Assembly (NCBI GenBank): GCA_949493535.1 | Contig: CASZWJ010000005.1 | Location: 1 to 64,000 of the forward strand | DNA: 64,000 nt | From: an uncultured Alphaproteobacteria bacterium | GTDB lineage: Bacteria > Pseudomonadota > Alphaproteobacteria > RF32 > CAG-239 | Direction: 5' to 3' | Part shown: positions 10,608 to 19,732 of the stretch, piece by piece | How positions within the stretch are numbered: the first letter of the stretch is position 1 | Layout: each line of letters begins with the position of its first letter | Notes under the pieces: generated by a model | Databases searched by the model: none | What the model was told of the DNA's origin: nothing | Seen by the model: only the letters and a program-made list of their open reading frames with translations | Program-made: the position numbers and the translations under genes

Positions 10608-11273
10608 TTAAAAATCCAAATCGGCATAATGCTTTGCCGGCAGGATTCCTTTGATATTGTCTTTCAGAATGTCTTTGAAACTGGGGCGGGATTTCATTTT
10701 AGAATACCATATTTTGGCATTGCGATAGCCTTCCCACGGAACATCGCCCAAATAGTCAATGATAGATAAATGGGCGGCCGCCGTAATATCGGCCATGGTC
10801 AGCTCTTCGCCGCCGAGATAATTGCGGCGTTCAATCAGCCAGTCAATATATTCAAGGTGAAAGTTAAGGTTATTCAGCCCGATTTTCAAAATTTTTGAAT
10901 CGGGAGCTAAGCCTTTGGCAAAGCGCTTGTGTACTTTTTCATAAACAATATTGCGATAAACTTCGCGGTAGAATTTTTCGTCAAACCATGCAATCAAACG
11001 GCGAACTTCGGCTCTTTGCTTAATATCTTCGGGCATAAGGCGGATTTCTTGATTTAATTCTTCCAGATACTCGCTGATTGCGTAATTTCCGGCGACGACA
11101 TTTCCGTCGCTCAAAAATATCGGCAGTTCGCCGGCCGGATTAAGTTTAAAGACGTCTGCAGGCAAATTCCAAGGTTCTTCGTCTTTGAGGACGAAGAGCA
11201 TTTTTTTCTCTCCCATTGCGATTCTGATTTTTCGGCAAAAAGGAGAAACGGCGTGTTGTATCAGTAATACCAT
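10608..11273 (-). CDS. Glutathione S-transferase family protein
   Basis: 221 aa. The N-terminal thioredoxin-like domain begins VLLIQHAVSPFCRKIRIAMGE, with a Ser-Pro-Phe-Cys-Arg-Lys segment at the glutathione site. The cis-proline region NPAGELPIF and the gamma-Glu-binding element GNYAISEYLEE follow. The C-terminal half is all-helical with TMADITAAAHLSIIDYLGD, the GST N-cap region. The Ser/Cys at the active site fits beta/omega-type enzymes. ATG at 11273 has AAAAGG upstream; a TTG 11 codons earlier is less likely. Role (detoxification or thiol redox repair) is unresolved. Confidence 0.88.
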   Translation of the reverse strand: MVLLIQHAVSPFCRKIRIAMGEKKMLFVLKDEEPWNLPADVFKLNPAGELPIFLSDGNVVAGNYAISEYLEELNQEIRLMPEDIKQRAEVRRLIAWFDEKFYREVYRNIVYEKVHKRFAKGLAPDSKILKIGLNNLNFHLEYIDWLIERRNYLGGEELTMADITAAAHLSIIDYLGDVPWEGYRNAKIWYSKMKSRPSFKDILKDNIKGILPAKHYADLDF

Positions 11274-11357
11274 TGTCTGAGAACCTTTTATAAAATCTTT
11301 CTTCAAATTTTAGCCGTTTAAGATAAAAGGTCAAGAGCAGAGATGAGTTTTGCTGTG

Positions 11358-12224
11358 CTATTCGCCGTTTCTGGTATAAGGCGGCGGAACAACACCGCGG
11401 TTTTTAAGCTCAAAATTCATAATCATTTCTCTGAGTTTATTTTCCATTTTGGCTTTGCTTTCGGGCTTTTCCGAATACGAGGTCAGTTTTCCGGCCAAAT
11501 AATTTCTGTTTGGCGAGAGTTTTGAAATTCCGAGAAAAAGAGGCATATTCCAAATAACTTGTTTAGAAAAGCTCAATTTATCGCGCAAACCGAGTTTGGA
11601 TGTCTCGACAATCCCGAAAAAGTAGCTAGCAAACACATAATCGATTTCGCCGGTATACAGCTTTTCAAACATCTTTTCGGGTTCATCAAAATATTGCAGG
11701 TTATATTCTTTCATTTGCTCGCTGACAAAATCGCTTAAATATTCTCTGTTGCTGACGGCGCCTTTAAGGGTTTTGAGCTGAGACAGATTCTTTATTTTTC
11801 CGGCGTTTTGCGGCAGCATAATGATTGAAATCGGGTTATTTATAAGTGAGGGATAAATAAGCTCCAGTCCTTCATAAAGCTTTGTTTCGTGATAAACGCC
11901 GAGCGCCATGTCTATTTGTCCGCCGCGTACTTTGCGGATAAGCTCGCCGTAATCATAATCTTTGCCGTAAATATATTTGATTTTCTTTCCGGTAGCGTCA
12001 CTGAATTCATTAAGCAGGCCTTCAAAAACGGTATGATAATCATCAATGTCATTGCGCGAAGTTTTTTCGGTATATCCGACCGGAGGATAATTTAAAAAAC
12101 CTGTAACCGTAATTGTGTCATAGGCATCGGTACGGCGGGTAACGTTTTTTATTTGAGCGGCAGCCTGATTGGGCAAACTGAATGCGAACGCCAATAAAAT
12201 TAAAGTCTTCAATATATTTTTCAT
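11358..12224 (-). CDS. Periplasmic solute-binding protein, family 3 (amino-acid type)
   Basis: 288 aa with a Sec signal peptide (MKNILKTLILLAFAFSLP, cleavage near QAAAQ). The body has the two-lobed layout of amino-acid ABC binding proteins: VTGFLNYPPVGY at the start, GGQIDMALGVYHETKL at the hinge crossing, and LYTGEIDYVFASYFFG before the second lobe. No permease or ATPase gene is adjacent, so it may be an orphan that serves a distant transporter or a sensory role. The start at 12224 has AAAGGGAA upstream and gives a clean signal peptide. It is divergent from flaF. Confidence 0.85.
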   Translation of the reverse strand: MKNILKTLILLAFAFSLPNQAAAQIKNVTRRTDAYDTITVTGFLNYPPVGYTEKTSRNDIDDYHTVFEGLLNEFSDATGKKIKYIYGKDYDYGELIRKVRGGQIDMALGVYHETKLYEGLELIYPSLINNPISIIMLPQNAGKIKNLSQLKTLKGAVSNREYLSDFVSEQMKEYNLQYFDEPEKMFEKLYTGEIDYVFASYFFGIVETSKLGLRDKLSFSKQVIWNMPLFLGISKLSPNRNYLAGKLTSYSEKPESKAKMENKLREMIMNFELKNRGVVPPPYTRNGE

Positions 12225-12345
12225 GTCATTCCCTTTGCTGCTTTGTATCCGTAATTTTATGATAACCGACAATGATAAAGAATAATTTAACCAAATTATG
12301 TTAAAAAAGATTTTAGATGTAATTACAATTTTTTTAGAGGGAGCA

Positions 12346-12723
12346 ATGAACGTATCGCAAAGGTATGCCGAGACAGAAGTTTCCGGTTTAGACCAGATTG
12401 AGCTTGAAAGTAGAGCGCTGATAAAAACGGCTTCAAGCCTTAATCAAATCAAAGAACATTGGGAGCAGGATCAAGGAAACCTGGCTGAAGCTTTGGAGAA
12501 AAACCGCAAATTGTGGACTCTGATTGCTTCGGCAATGAGCGATGACAGCTCCCCCCAGCCGGCAGAATTGAGAAAAAATCTTTTAAATCTGGCCATGTTT
12601 GTTTTCAAGCGCACGATGGAAGTTTTGGTGAATCCTTCGCCGGAGAGCTTGGATATTTTAATTAGTATCAATATGAATATTGCCCGAGGTTTGGCTGAGC
12701 GCGAACAATCGCCGCAAGAATAG
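12346..12723 (+). CDS. flaF: Flagellar biosynthesis regulator FlaF
   Basis: 125 aa. FlaF proteins of Alphaproteobacteria act with FlbT in flagellin production and secretion. The family pattern is clear: an early E-x2-ALIKTA helix, the central NRKLWTLIASAM, and the distal LRKNLLNLAMFVFKRTMEV and LDILISINMNIARGL. The start at 12346 has GAGGGAG 2 bases upstream; an earlier in-frame ATG at 12298 lacks a site. It is followed by a strong terminator, so flaF is a separate unit upstream of the sigma-54-driven fliK operon. No flbT or flagellin gene is in the window. Confidence 0.88.
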   Translation: MNVSQRYAETEVSGLDQIELESRALIKTASSLNQIKEHWEQDQGNLAEALEKNRKLWTLIASAMSDDSSPQPAELRKNLLNLAMFVFKRTMEVLVNPSPESLDILISINMNIARGLAEREQSPQE

Positions 12724-12752
12724 CCTGTATTCCTTAGTGGCGTGCAATATAA

Positions 12753-12781
12753 ACTCCGAAGATTAGCTTCGGAGTTTTTTT
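12753..12781 (+). terminator. Intrinsic terminator after flaF
   Basis: ACTCCGAAG (12753-12761) and CTTCGGAGT (12767-12775) form a perfect 9-bp stem with a 5-nt loop, followed by seven T. Confidence 0.92.
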
Positions 12782-12807
12782 ATGCTGTTTAGATGCGCTT
12801 ATTTTTT

Positions 12808-12822
12808 TGGCATGGTATTTGC
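12808..12822 (+). promoter_or_regulatory. Sigma-54 (RpoN) promoter for the fliK-flgD-flgE operon
   Basis: TGGCATG-GTAT-TTGC matches the -24/-12 consensus TGGCACG-N4-TTGC at every invariant base, with GG and GC exactly 12 apart. Transcription should start near 12834, about 30 bases before the fliK ATG. It sits between the flaF terminator and fliK, where a promoter is needed. The activator is probably FlbD, encoded at 21891. Confidence 0.85.
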
Positions 12823-12863
12823 ATATGTCTGTGAAGATAATGTTTTTACAGACAGGATTTGAA

Positions 12864-14759
12864 ATGGATATAAACGAATTAAATAAAATGAGCGTAACAG
12901 CATTGTTCAGCAAATTAACGAGCCAGTTTAATTTTGGCTCGGGAAAGGATTTCGCGGGCATGTTGTCCGGCGCCCGTGCGGCGGATTTGCTGCCGGAAAA
13001 CGCTAATGCCGTTTCTCGGGAAAAGCCTGTCGAAAATAAAGCTTCAAAACCTCGTTCTGTGGATTTGCCTGCGGATAAAACGCGGGATGTTCCTTCTGCA
13101 GTTCGGGAAAAAACTGAAAAAACAGAAAAGCTGAATGAAGAGCGTCCGGTTTCGGATAAAAAATCTCCGGATGTTTCTGAGAGTGATGCTGATAATCGGA
13201 AGGTTGATGATTCTCAGGTAGAAGGCGTTGTTGCTGTAGTGCAGCCGGCAACTCCTGTTGTTGATACTTTAACTCCGGCGGCAGAAGCCGCTGAGGTTAA
13301 TTCCTTCGAGGGGACAGTCGCTGTCGGCGGCATTGTGGCAGATAATGCCGTGGTCGAAGGTGTTGATGTCGCCGGTCAGGAAGCAGAAGTGCTTCCTGAC
13401 GGCGGCGTAACTTTTCTTGGAGATGAAAAGGCAGGCGTTTGGGCCCCTGCTTCAAACGAGGTGCCGCAAATTTCTGCCGGACAGGAAAGCGCAGCGCCTT
13501 TGAATGGTGTTGCTGTTAAAGGCGGAGCTGTTGATGCTGTTTCTGCTTCTGCTTCTGCTTCTGCGGATTTGGCTGTAAAAACGGTTCCTGCCGATGTTGC
13601 CGAACCTGTTGATGCCGAAGCGGATCCGGTCGTCGCGGATAAAAACGTAAAGGCAAATGTTGCGGGCGAAAGCGCGGCTGTCGTGCAAGATAAAAGCTTT
13701 GAGAAAACAACGTTTGTCGAGAAAGAAAACGTCCTGCCTGACGCTGTTGCCGAAGCGCCGGCAAATGATGCGGCTGATGTTGAAGTTCGGGATGTTTTTG
13801 AGGTAAAAGCCGCCGGACATCAAATTACCGAAGCGGAAGATTTTGACGTGGATAAGAACGTTAAGCAAATTTCAGCTGATAATGATGCCGAAATTCAGGC
13901 GGCCAGATTGGAAGAAATGCTGGGCGGAGAGCAGCTGAAGGTCAGCGTTGATGTAAAAGAGGAAAAAATTGCCTACCATTCCAATCAGGGGCTTATAAAA
14001 GACCGTTTGGCTTTGGAAGAAGCTGTTGCAGAGCTTGAAAATGCCGAAGGCGGCGTGCTTTCTGAAAATATGGAGAGCCTGAATGTTCCTTCCGCTCAAG
14101 TTAAAACTCCGGCTAATGTTCAGCAGCCGATAGCGGCTCCGCAGCAAACGGCTGCAGTTGATGAGGCTTCTGTTAAGGTTTCTGCTGAGGTTTCTAAAGT
14201 CGGGGCTGTAAGCGGCAATGGCAATGCCGGGCATGCGGCTGCGGCCGGTGGTGCGGAATATGCAAACGCCGCCAAAAATGAAGCCAATGCCAAAGCAAAT
14301 GAAACATCTTTTCGTGATGTTTTCAAGGGGATGGCAAAAGAAGCTGTCGAGCAGGTGAAAGTAAATATTACTAAATCTGCCGTAAAGGGAATAGACAGCA
14401 TTAATGTTCGGCTTAAACCGGAAGAGCTGGGCCATATTGAAGTTAAAATGCAGATTAAAGACGGCAAACTTCAGGCTCAGATTATTTCAAGCCGTCCGGA
14501 AACAATGGAAGCTTTGCAAAAGGAAGCCCAAATTTTGGAAAAAGCTTTCAATGATGCCGGCTTCCAGACAGATGAAAACAGTTTAAATTTCAGCTGCCGC
14601 AATGACGGGCAGCAAGCCGGACAAAATCAGGGAAGAGAAAACCCGCTGCGCGATTTTATCGGCGAGGTTTTTGAAACGGAAGCCAACGGCGAATTGTTGG
14701 TCGCTGATGCCGCAAACCAGAACTGGAGTGCGGAAAAAGGCTTAAATATTAAAGTTTAG
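12864..14759 (+). CDS. fliK: Flagellar hook-length control protein FliK
   Basis: 631 aa. FliK measures hook length and switches export specificity. The first 480 or so residues are a low-complexity, Ala/Val/Asp/Glu-rich extended region, as expected of the ruler part; it includes a short Ser-Ala repeat coded at 13541-13564. The C-terminal domain is conserved: INVRLKPEELGHIEVKM, then KLQAQIISSRPETMEALQ and LEKAFNDAGF. ATG at 12864 follows AGGATTTGAA; an earlier in-frame ATG would lie upstream of the predicted transcription start. The operon partner flgD follows after 19 bases. Confidence 0.93.
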   Translation: MDINELNKMSVTALFSKLTSQFNFGSGKDFAGMLSGARAADLLPENANAVSREKPVENKASKPRSVDLPADKTRDVPSAVREKTEKTEKLNEERPVSDKKSPDVSESDADNRKVDDSQVEGVVAVVQPATPVVDTLTPAAEAAEVNSFEGTVAVGGIVADNAVVEGVDVAGQEAEVLPDGGVTFLGDEKAGVWAPASNEVPQISAGQESAAPLNGVAVKGGAVDAVSASASASADLAVKTVPADVAEPVDAEADPVVADKNVKANVAGESAAVVQDKSFEKTTFVEKENVLPDAVAEAPANDAADVEVRDVFEVKAAGHQITEAEDFDVDKNVKQISADNDAEIQAARLEEMLGGEQLKVSVDVKEEKIAYHSNQGLIKDRLALEEAVAELENAEGGVLSENMESLNVPSAQVKTPANVQQPIAAPQQTAAVDEASVKVSAEVSKVGAVSGNGNAGHAAAAGGAEYANAAKNEANAKANETSFRDVFKGMAKEAVEQVKVNITKSAVKGIDSINVRLKPEELGHIEVKMQIKDGKLQAQIISSRPETMEALQKEAQILEKAFNDAGFQTDENSLNFSCRNDGQQAGQNQGRENPLRDFIGEVFETEANGELLVADAANQNWSAEKGLNIKV

Positions 14760-14778
14760 AGTATAGGGGAGAACGATT

Positions 14779-15561
14779 ATGACAGATGTAAGCGGATTGA
14801 CCGGATATGTAAGCAGCGGCATGAATTCGACTGCGGCTGACTCTAAAAAATTGTCTGCGGATATGAACACCTTTTTAACGCTTTTGACAACCCAGTTAAA
14901 GCATCAGGATCCTCTGGATCCTATGGATACGGCTGAGTTTACCAATCAATTGGTTCAGTATTCCGCGGTTGAACAGTCCATTCAGACGAATGAAAAACTG
15001 GATACGCTGTTGTCTTTGAATATTGCCAACCTGGGGGCTCAGGCTGTTTCTTACATTGGAAAAACGGCTCAGGTTTTGGGTGATGTTATGCCGCTTGAGA
15101 ACGGTAAGGCGAAGGCAACTTACACATTGGATAAAGATGTAACTTCTGCGGCGATTACCGTAAAAGATATGACCGGAAAAATCGTTTATAGCGGAGCTGC
15201 GGAAAAAACTGCCGGAACCCATGAGTTTACTTGGGACGGAAAAGATTCTAACGGCGTTCAGCTTGAAGACGGAGCTTATCAGATTGTTGTAACGACTACC
15301 GTACCCAAAGGTGAGACTTCAGCTTCCGTAACGACCACCGTATTCGGCAAGGTAACGGGCGTTGCCAGCGATGCCAACAATGTTTATGTCGGCTTGGGCG
15401 ATTCCGTAACAGCCCAATTAGGCGATATCGTTACCATTCGTAATGATGATTATTTTGATAAAGACGACGCGCAAAAACCGTCTGACGGCGAAGGGGAAGA
15501 TACGACGCCGCCGGAAGGAGAAGGCGACGGAGATTCTGAAACCCCTCCGGCAGAAGGCTGA
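14779..15561 (+). CDS. flgD: Flagellar hook assembly (capping) protein FlgD
   Basis: 260-aa scaffold that caps the growing hook and is itself exported. The conserved N-terminal export and cap region is MNTFLTLLTTQLKHQDPLDP followed by EFTNQLVQYSAVEQ. The middle holds the FlgD Ig-like domain (FTWDGKDSNGVQLEDGAYQ). The C-terminus ends in an unusual acidic Pro/Gly/Glu tail (about 30 residues, EGEDTTPPEGEGDGD). AGGGGAGA lies upstream of the ATG. It is followed by flgE after 79 bases. Confidence 0.95.
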   Translation: MTDVSGLTGYVSSGMNSTAADSKKLSADMNTFLTLLTTQLKHQDPLDPMDTAEFTNQLVQYSAVEQSIQTNEKLDTLLSLNIANLGAQAVSYIGKTAQVLGDVMPLENGKAKATYTLDKDVTSAAITVKDMTGKIVYSGAAEKTAGTHEFTWDGKDSNGVQLEDGAYQIVVTTTVPKGETSASVTTTVFGKVTGVASDANNVYVGLGDSVTAQLGDIVTIRNDDYFDKDDAQKPSDGEGEDTTPPEGEGDGDSETPPAEG

Positions 15562-15640
15562 GGAATGTATTATTCCGTAAGAAAGCGGGAACCGCATAGC
15601 AAAAATTATGCAATATTATAAAAAACTTTAGGAGAATAAA

Positions 15641-17890
15641 ATGAGTATTTTTGGTGCAATGCAGTCAGGCATTTCGGGAATGGCAGCCCAGTCAAGTGCA
15701 ATGGGTGCTATTTCTGACAACATTTCAAACATCAACACCATCGGTTATAAAAATAACAATGTTGCATTTCAAACCCTCGTAACAAAACAGACCGCGGTAA
15801 ATTCTTACTCGCCGGGCGGAGTTCAGCCTGTTTCCAAACAAGGTATTAACGTTCAGGGCTTGCTTGCCGCCAATGTTTCTTCGACGGCAGTCGGAATTTC
15901 CGGAAACGGCTTCTTCGTAGTCAATCAGGCAGCTAATCCGGGCGAAGGCGATTTATGGGCTTATACCCGTGCCGGTGATTTTGGCATTGATGACAACGGC
16001 TATTTGAAAAATACCGGCGGCTTCTATGCTCAGGGCTGGCCTTTGTTGCCTTGGGATAATAACCCTCTGGCCAGCGTTGTTGACATTAACGGCATTAAAT
16101 ATATGAAAGCTTATTATGCTGCTGACGGGTCAACTGTTTATATTAATGACAATATTGTTGACGGTAAAAACCTGCAGCCGATTAACCTGTCTCGTATCGG
16201 CGGTACGGCAACTCCGACCCAGCAATTAAGCTTCGGCGCCAACCTTCCGTCCGGCGATCCTATTTTTGATCCGTCTGTTCCGACAGCCGGCGGCCGCCAT
16301 TCCGTTTCGGCCCTGATTTATGACAGCTTGGGCAATTCAAGCAATTTGAGTATTACTTATACCAAGCAGACGTCAAACTCTTGGGGCATGTCTTGCAACG
16401 TGCCTTCCGGTGCTGCAAATATGATTTTGTCGGGAAGTTTCGAAAATTCCGACGGCGGCGCTTCCGATGTTTACTATGCTGCCGGCCAGCTTGAATTTAC
16501 TTCTGTTCCGGCTAACGGCTCCAGCATTACCATTACGGATCAGGCAAGCGGCAAAAATTACGTATTCGATTTCTTAAATGCAGGGGCTACAGCTCCGGCA
16601 GATCCTGATGCCAATAATATTCACGTTGCGGTTGATATCCAGACCGGTATCACCTCTCCGAGCGATTTCGTTCAGAAATTTAATGAAGCTATTCAGGCTA
16701 ATCTGCCGAGTGCCAACCGTTTTACGGCAAGCGCCAACAGCATCCAGATTGTTCAGTCTGCGGCAGGCGGCGGCTTGGTTATTGATGCCAGCAAGACATT
16801 AGCCTGCGTTCAGTCGGCAGCCAATCCTGTTCTGGAAACGGGTATTCCGACCGGTATCTTCAATATTCCTGAAATTGACGAAGATATTAAGAATACGGCC
16901 CGTTTTGATTTCAGCTCTACAAATTCGGCTGATTATCTTGGCAAAAGTATTACGATTGACGGCGTTGATTATGAATTTGTCAACGGCGGTGCAACCGGAA
17001 CGCAGATTGATATTTCAGGTGCGTTGAATCCTGACGGTTCAGTTAATGTAAAAACCTTGGTCAGCTTAGCTGTAAACACAATTAAGCAGAATGTGACCGA
17101 GCCTGATCGTTTCAATGCCAGCGGTTCCAGCATCGAAATTCTGCCGACGGTAACCGGAGACGATATTACGATTAATCTGAACGGTATTGCCGGTGTTACC
17201 GGTAAACTCCGCAACAATGGCGGAACCTGGGTTGATGGGGCAGCCGTTGGCAATGGCGAGTATAAAATTGCCAACAAGTTTAATACGAACGGTACGGATA
17301 TTGAACAAGGCGCGATTGTTCCTGCGGTTCGCTTCAATTCAGACGGTACGCCCAAATACTTCTTTGTTGACGATATGCAGATTGAATGGGCTAACGGTGC
17401 TGAAAATATGAATAACGGTTACCAGCAGGGCACATCTATCAAAATCGGCATGGGCAATGTCGGAACCAATGATGGCTTAACAAGCTTGTCAGGCAGTTTC
17501 ACAACCAACTATATCAAACAGGACGGTGCCAAATTCGGCAGCTACGCCGGTATTCATATCAACGAAAACGGTGTCGTAACCGCTCAGTTTGATAACGGCG
17601 AGACCCGTCCGATTGCAATCCTGCCTTTGGCTACCTTTACAAATGCTAATGGTATGGGTGCATTAACAGGTAACGCTTGGATTGAAACAGATGCTTCGGG
17701 ACAGGCTCTGTTAAGACAGGCGGGAACGAATGGTGCCGGTGAAATCGCCAGCAATGCTTTGGAATCTTCTACCGTCGATTTGGCAACGGAGTTTTCAAAC
17801 ATGATTGTTACTCAGCGTGCATATTCCGCTTCCACAAAAATCATCACGACAGCAGATGAAATGCTGGAAGAACTGACCCGTTTGGTCTAA
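15641..17890 (+). CDS. flgE: Flagellar hook protein FlgE (long form)
   Basis: 749 aa. FlgE is the structural subunit of the hook. The N-terminal rod/hook signature is MQSGISGMAAQSSAMGAISDNISNINTIGYK (split here by the D0 helix), and the C-terminal D0 helix ends MIVTQRAYSASTKIITTADEMLEELTRLV. The protein is much longer than enterobacterial FlgE (about 400 aa) because of a large surface insertion. In it two segments look alike, each with a GxxYxFxxGGATG-type turn (around residues 300-325 and 435-460), suggesting duplicated outer domains. TTTAGGAG precedes the ATG. A strong terminator follows. Confidence 0.94.
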   Translation: MSIFGAMQSGISGMAAQSSAMGAISDNISNINTIGYKNNNVAFQTLVTKQTAVNSYSPGGVQPVSKQGINVQGLLAANVSSTAVGISGNGFFVVNQAANPGEGDLWAYTRAGDFGIDDNGYLKNTGGFYAQGWPLLPWDNNPLASVVDINGIKYMKAYYAADGSTVYINDNIVDGKNLQPINLSRIGGTATPTQQLSFGANLPSGDPIFDPSVPTAGGRHSVSALIYDSLGNSSNLSITYTKQTSNSWGMSCNVPSGAANMILSGSFENSDGGASDVYYAAGQLEFTSVPANGSSITITDQASGKNYVFDFLNAGATAPADPDANNIHVAVDIQTGITSPSDFVQKFNEAIQANLPSANRFTASANSIQIVQSAAGGGLVIDASKTLACVQSAANPVLETGIPTGIFNIPEIDEDIKNTARFDFSSTNSADYLGKSITIDGVDYEFVNGGATGTQIDISGALNPDGSVNVKTLVSLAVNTIKQNVTEPDRFNASGSSIEILPTVTGDDITINLNGIAGVTGKLRNNGGTWVDGAAVGNGEYKIANKFNTNGTDIEQGAIVPAVRFNSDGTPKYFFVDDMQIEWANGAENMNNGYQQGTSIKIGMGNVGTNDGLTSLSGSFTTNYIKQDGAKFGSYAGIHINENGVVTAQFDNGETRPIAILPLATFTNANGMGALTGNAWIETDASGQALLRQAGTNGAGEIASNALESSTVDLATEFSNMIVTQRAYSASTKIITTADEMLEELTRLV

Positions 17891-17924
17891 AATATGCACA
17901 GCTGACAAATCAATCCTAAAGTTT

Positions 17925-17952
17925 AGCCCCGCCGTTTATGGCGGGGCTTTTT
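17925..17952 (+). terminator. Intrinsic terminator after flgE
   Basis: AGCCCCGCC (17925-17933) and GGCGGGGCT (17940-17948) form a perfect 9-bp GC-rich stem with loop GTTTAT, followed by TTTTT. It closes the fliK-flgD-flgE unit. Confidence 0.93.
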
Positions 17953-18098
17953 ATAAACAAAAAGCATTTTAAAGCCGGCACTTGCTTGTGAATATTTAAA
18001 TTTATCGTTTAACTAAAAAGAATTTTACGTTATGTAAGAATTAAGGGAAGTATTTTTATTAAAGGGGCAAAGGCTCCGAAATTGGGGAATTTTATAAA

Positions 18099-19721
18099 GT
18101 GAATAACTTTTGGCAAAGTATAAAAAATTTATCGCCCGGAAGATTGGCGTCTCTTTCGGCTATTATCATTTTTCTGATCAGCTTTTTTGCTTATATCGCC
18201 ACGCAGATGAATTCTGTCGATTATGCCGTATTATATACGGATCTGGAGCTGGAAGATGCCAAACAGATTGTCGGCCGTTTGGAAGCTTCCAATATTAAAT
18301 ACCGTTTGGCTAAAAACGGAACGGAAGTTCTGGTTCCCCAAGATCAGGTCAATAAAATGCGTGTTGATACGGCCGAACTTGCTTTGGCATCCAAAGGCTC
18401 AAACGTCGGATACGAGATTTTTGACAATACCGATGCTCTGGGGTCAACCAATTTTGTTCAAAACATCAATTTAATCCGCGCTTTGGAAGGCGAATTGGCA
18501 AGAACGATTCGCTCTGTTGATAATATTAAAAGCGCGCGTGTCCACTTGGTGCTTCCCAAAAGGGAAATGTTTTCCAGAGAAGAACAGGCGCCGTCAGCTT
18601 CTGTTGTTATTAAAACTCAAAAAGGCAAGCTGGATTTAAAAGAAATTCAATCAATTCAAAAATTGGTTGCGGCGGCAGTTCCCAAACTTGATGTTAAGAA
18701 TGTGGCTATTGTTGATAATGCCGGCAATTTGCTTACCAATAATTATGATGACGAGCAGACGTTGAACAATGCGACAAATGAAGCTCTGCGTTTGGATCAG
18801 GAACGCAAAATGGCAAAAAATATTGAAACTTTGCTTGAAAAAACGGTTGGCCACGGCAAATCTCAGGCTCAGGTCAATATTGAAATGGATTTTGATCAGG
18901 TTGTGACCAATGAGGAGATTTATGATCCGGATTCTCAGGTTGTCCGTTCTCAGGCGACAATTACCGAAGAAGGGCTGTCCAATACCGGAGAACAGCCGGT
19001 AACCGTGGCGCAGAATATTCCGAACGGCGATACCGTAACCTCCGGAAGCAATATCCTCAATCAAAACTCTAAAACCGAAGAAACGATTAATTATGAGATT
19101 TCCAAGGTTGTCCGCAATAAAGTCAAAAATGCCGGAACGGTAAAACGTTTGACCGTAGCCGTAATGGTAGACGGAATCTATGAAAAAGATGCCGAAGGCA
19201 AAATGGTTTACCGCGACCGCACGCGTGAAGAAATGGAACAATTGACGGCATTGGTTAAATCAGCAGTCGGTTATGACGCCAACCGCGGCGATGTCGTTGA
19301 AGTTGAAAACATGAAGTTTGTCACCATGGCCGAAGAAGCGGATATCTTGCGCGAAGTTTTAATTTTCGGCTTTACCAAAGATGAACTTATTCGCATAGCC
19401 GAAGGTCTGGGTGTTGCAATAGTTGCGATTTTGGTAATATTACTGGTAATCAGGCCTTTGATAAACAATGCTTTTGACAGCGGTAATCAGTTCGGTTCCG
19501 ACGGGCGTTTGCTGGGAGAAAATCCTGATGATGACAATTTGCTGCTTTCAAATTTCCTGAACGAAAACGATGCCGAACTTGATGAACTTGTCAATATTAA
19601 TAAAGTTGACGGACGGATTAAGGTATCGTCACTGAAGAAAATTAACGATATTATTGAAAAGAACCCGGATGCCGCGGTCAACATTATCCGCAGCTGGCTC
19701 TATTCTAATGACGGCAACTAG
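18099..19721 (+). CDS. fliF: Flagellar MS-ring protein FliF
   Basis: 540 aa, starting with GTG. FliF forms the inner-membrane MS ring on which the basal body is built. Seen: first TM at about residues 19-39 ([20 protein letters not shown]), the YscJ/FliF periplasmic region ([14 protein letters not shown], then [27 protein letters not shown]), a long variable periplasmic loop, the second TM ([16 protein letters not shown]), and a cytoplasmic tail that binds FliG. A GGGGA element lies 11 bases upstream. It begins a second flagellar operon: fliG follows after 11 bases. Confidence 0.95.
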   Translation: MNNFWQSIKNLSPGRLASLSAIIIFLISFFAYIATQMNSVDYAVLYTDLELEDAKQIVGRLEASNIKYRLAKNGTEVLVPQDQVNKMRVDTAELALASKGSNVGYEIFDNTDALGSTNFVQNINLIRALEGELARTIRSVDNIKSARVHLVLPKREMFSREEQAPSASVVIKTQKGKLDLKEIQSIQKLVAAAVPKLDVKNVAIVDNAGNLLTNNYDDEQTLNNATNEALRLDQERKMAKNIETLLEKTVGHGKSQAQVNIEMDFDQVVTNEEIYDPDSQVVRSQATITEEGLSNTGEQPVTVAQNIPNGDTVTSGSNILNQNSKTEETINYEISKVVRNKVKNAGTVKRLTVAVMVDGIYEKDAEGKMVYRDRTREEMEQLTALVKSAVGYDANRGDVVEVENMKFVTMAEEADILREVLIFGFTKDELIRIAEGLGVAIVAILVILLVIRPLINNAFDSGNQFGSDGRLLGENPDDDNLLLSNFLNENDAELDELVNINKVDGRIKVSSLKKINDIIEKNPDAAVNIIRSWLYSNDGN

Positions 19722-19732
19722 AGGGAACGGCA

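Noticed and set aside
13541..13564. Short tandem TCTGCT repeat in fliK
   Set aside because: Simple codon repeat giving Ser-Ala in a low-complexity ruler region; no separate element.
13452..14435. Long minus-strand frames opposite fliK
   Set aside because: They arise from the biased codon use of the Ala/Asp/Glu-rich fliK and are Arg/His/Ser-rich without motifs.
15586..15600. Possible second sigma-54 site before flgE (CGGGAAC-N4-TAGC)
   Set aside because: GG and GC have correct spacing, but the flanking bases agree poorly with TGGCAC and TTGC. flgE can be served from the promoter at 12808.
17973..17992. GGCAC followed by TTG upstream of fliF, resembling a sigma-54 promoter
   Set aside because: The -12 element is one base too close; sigma-54 promoters do not tolerate this spacing change.
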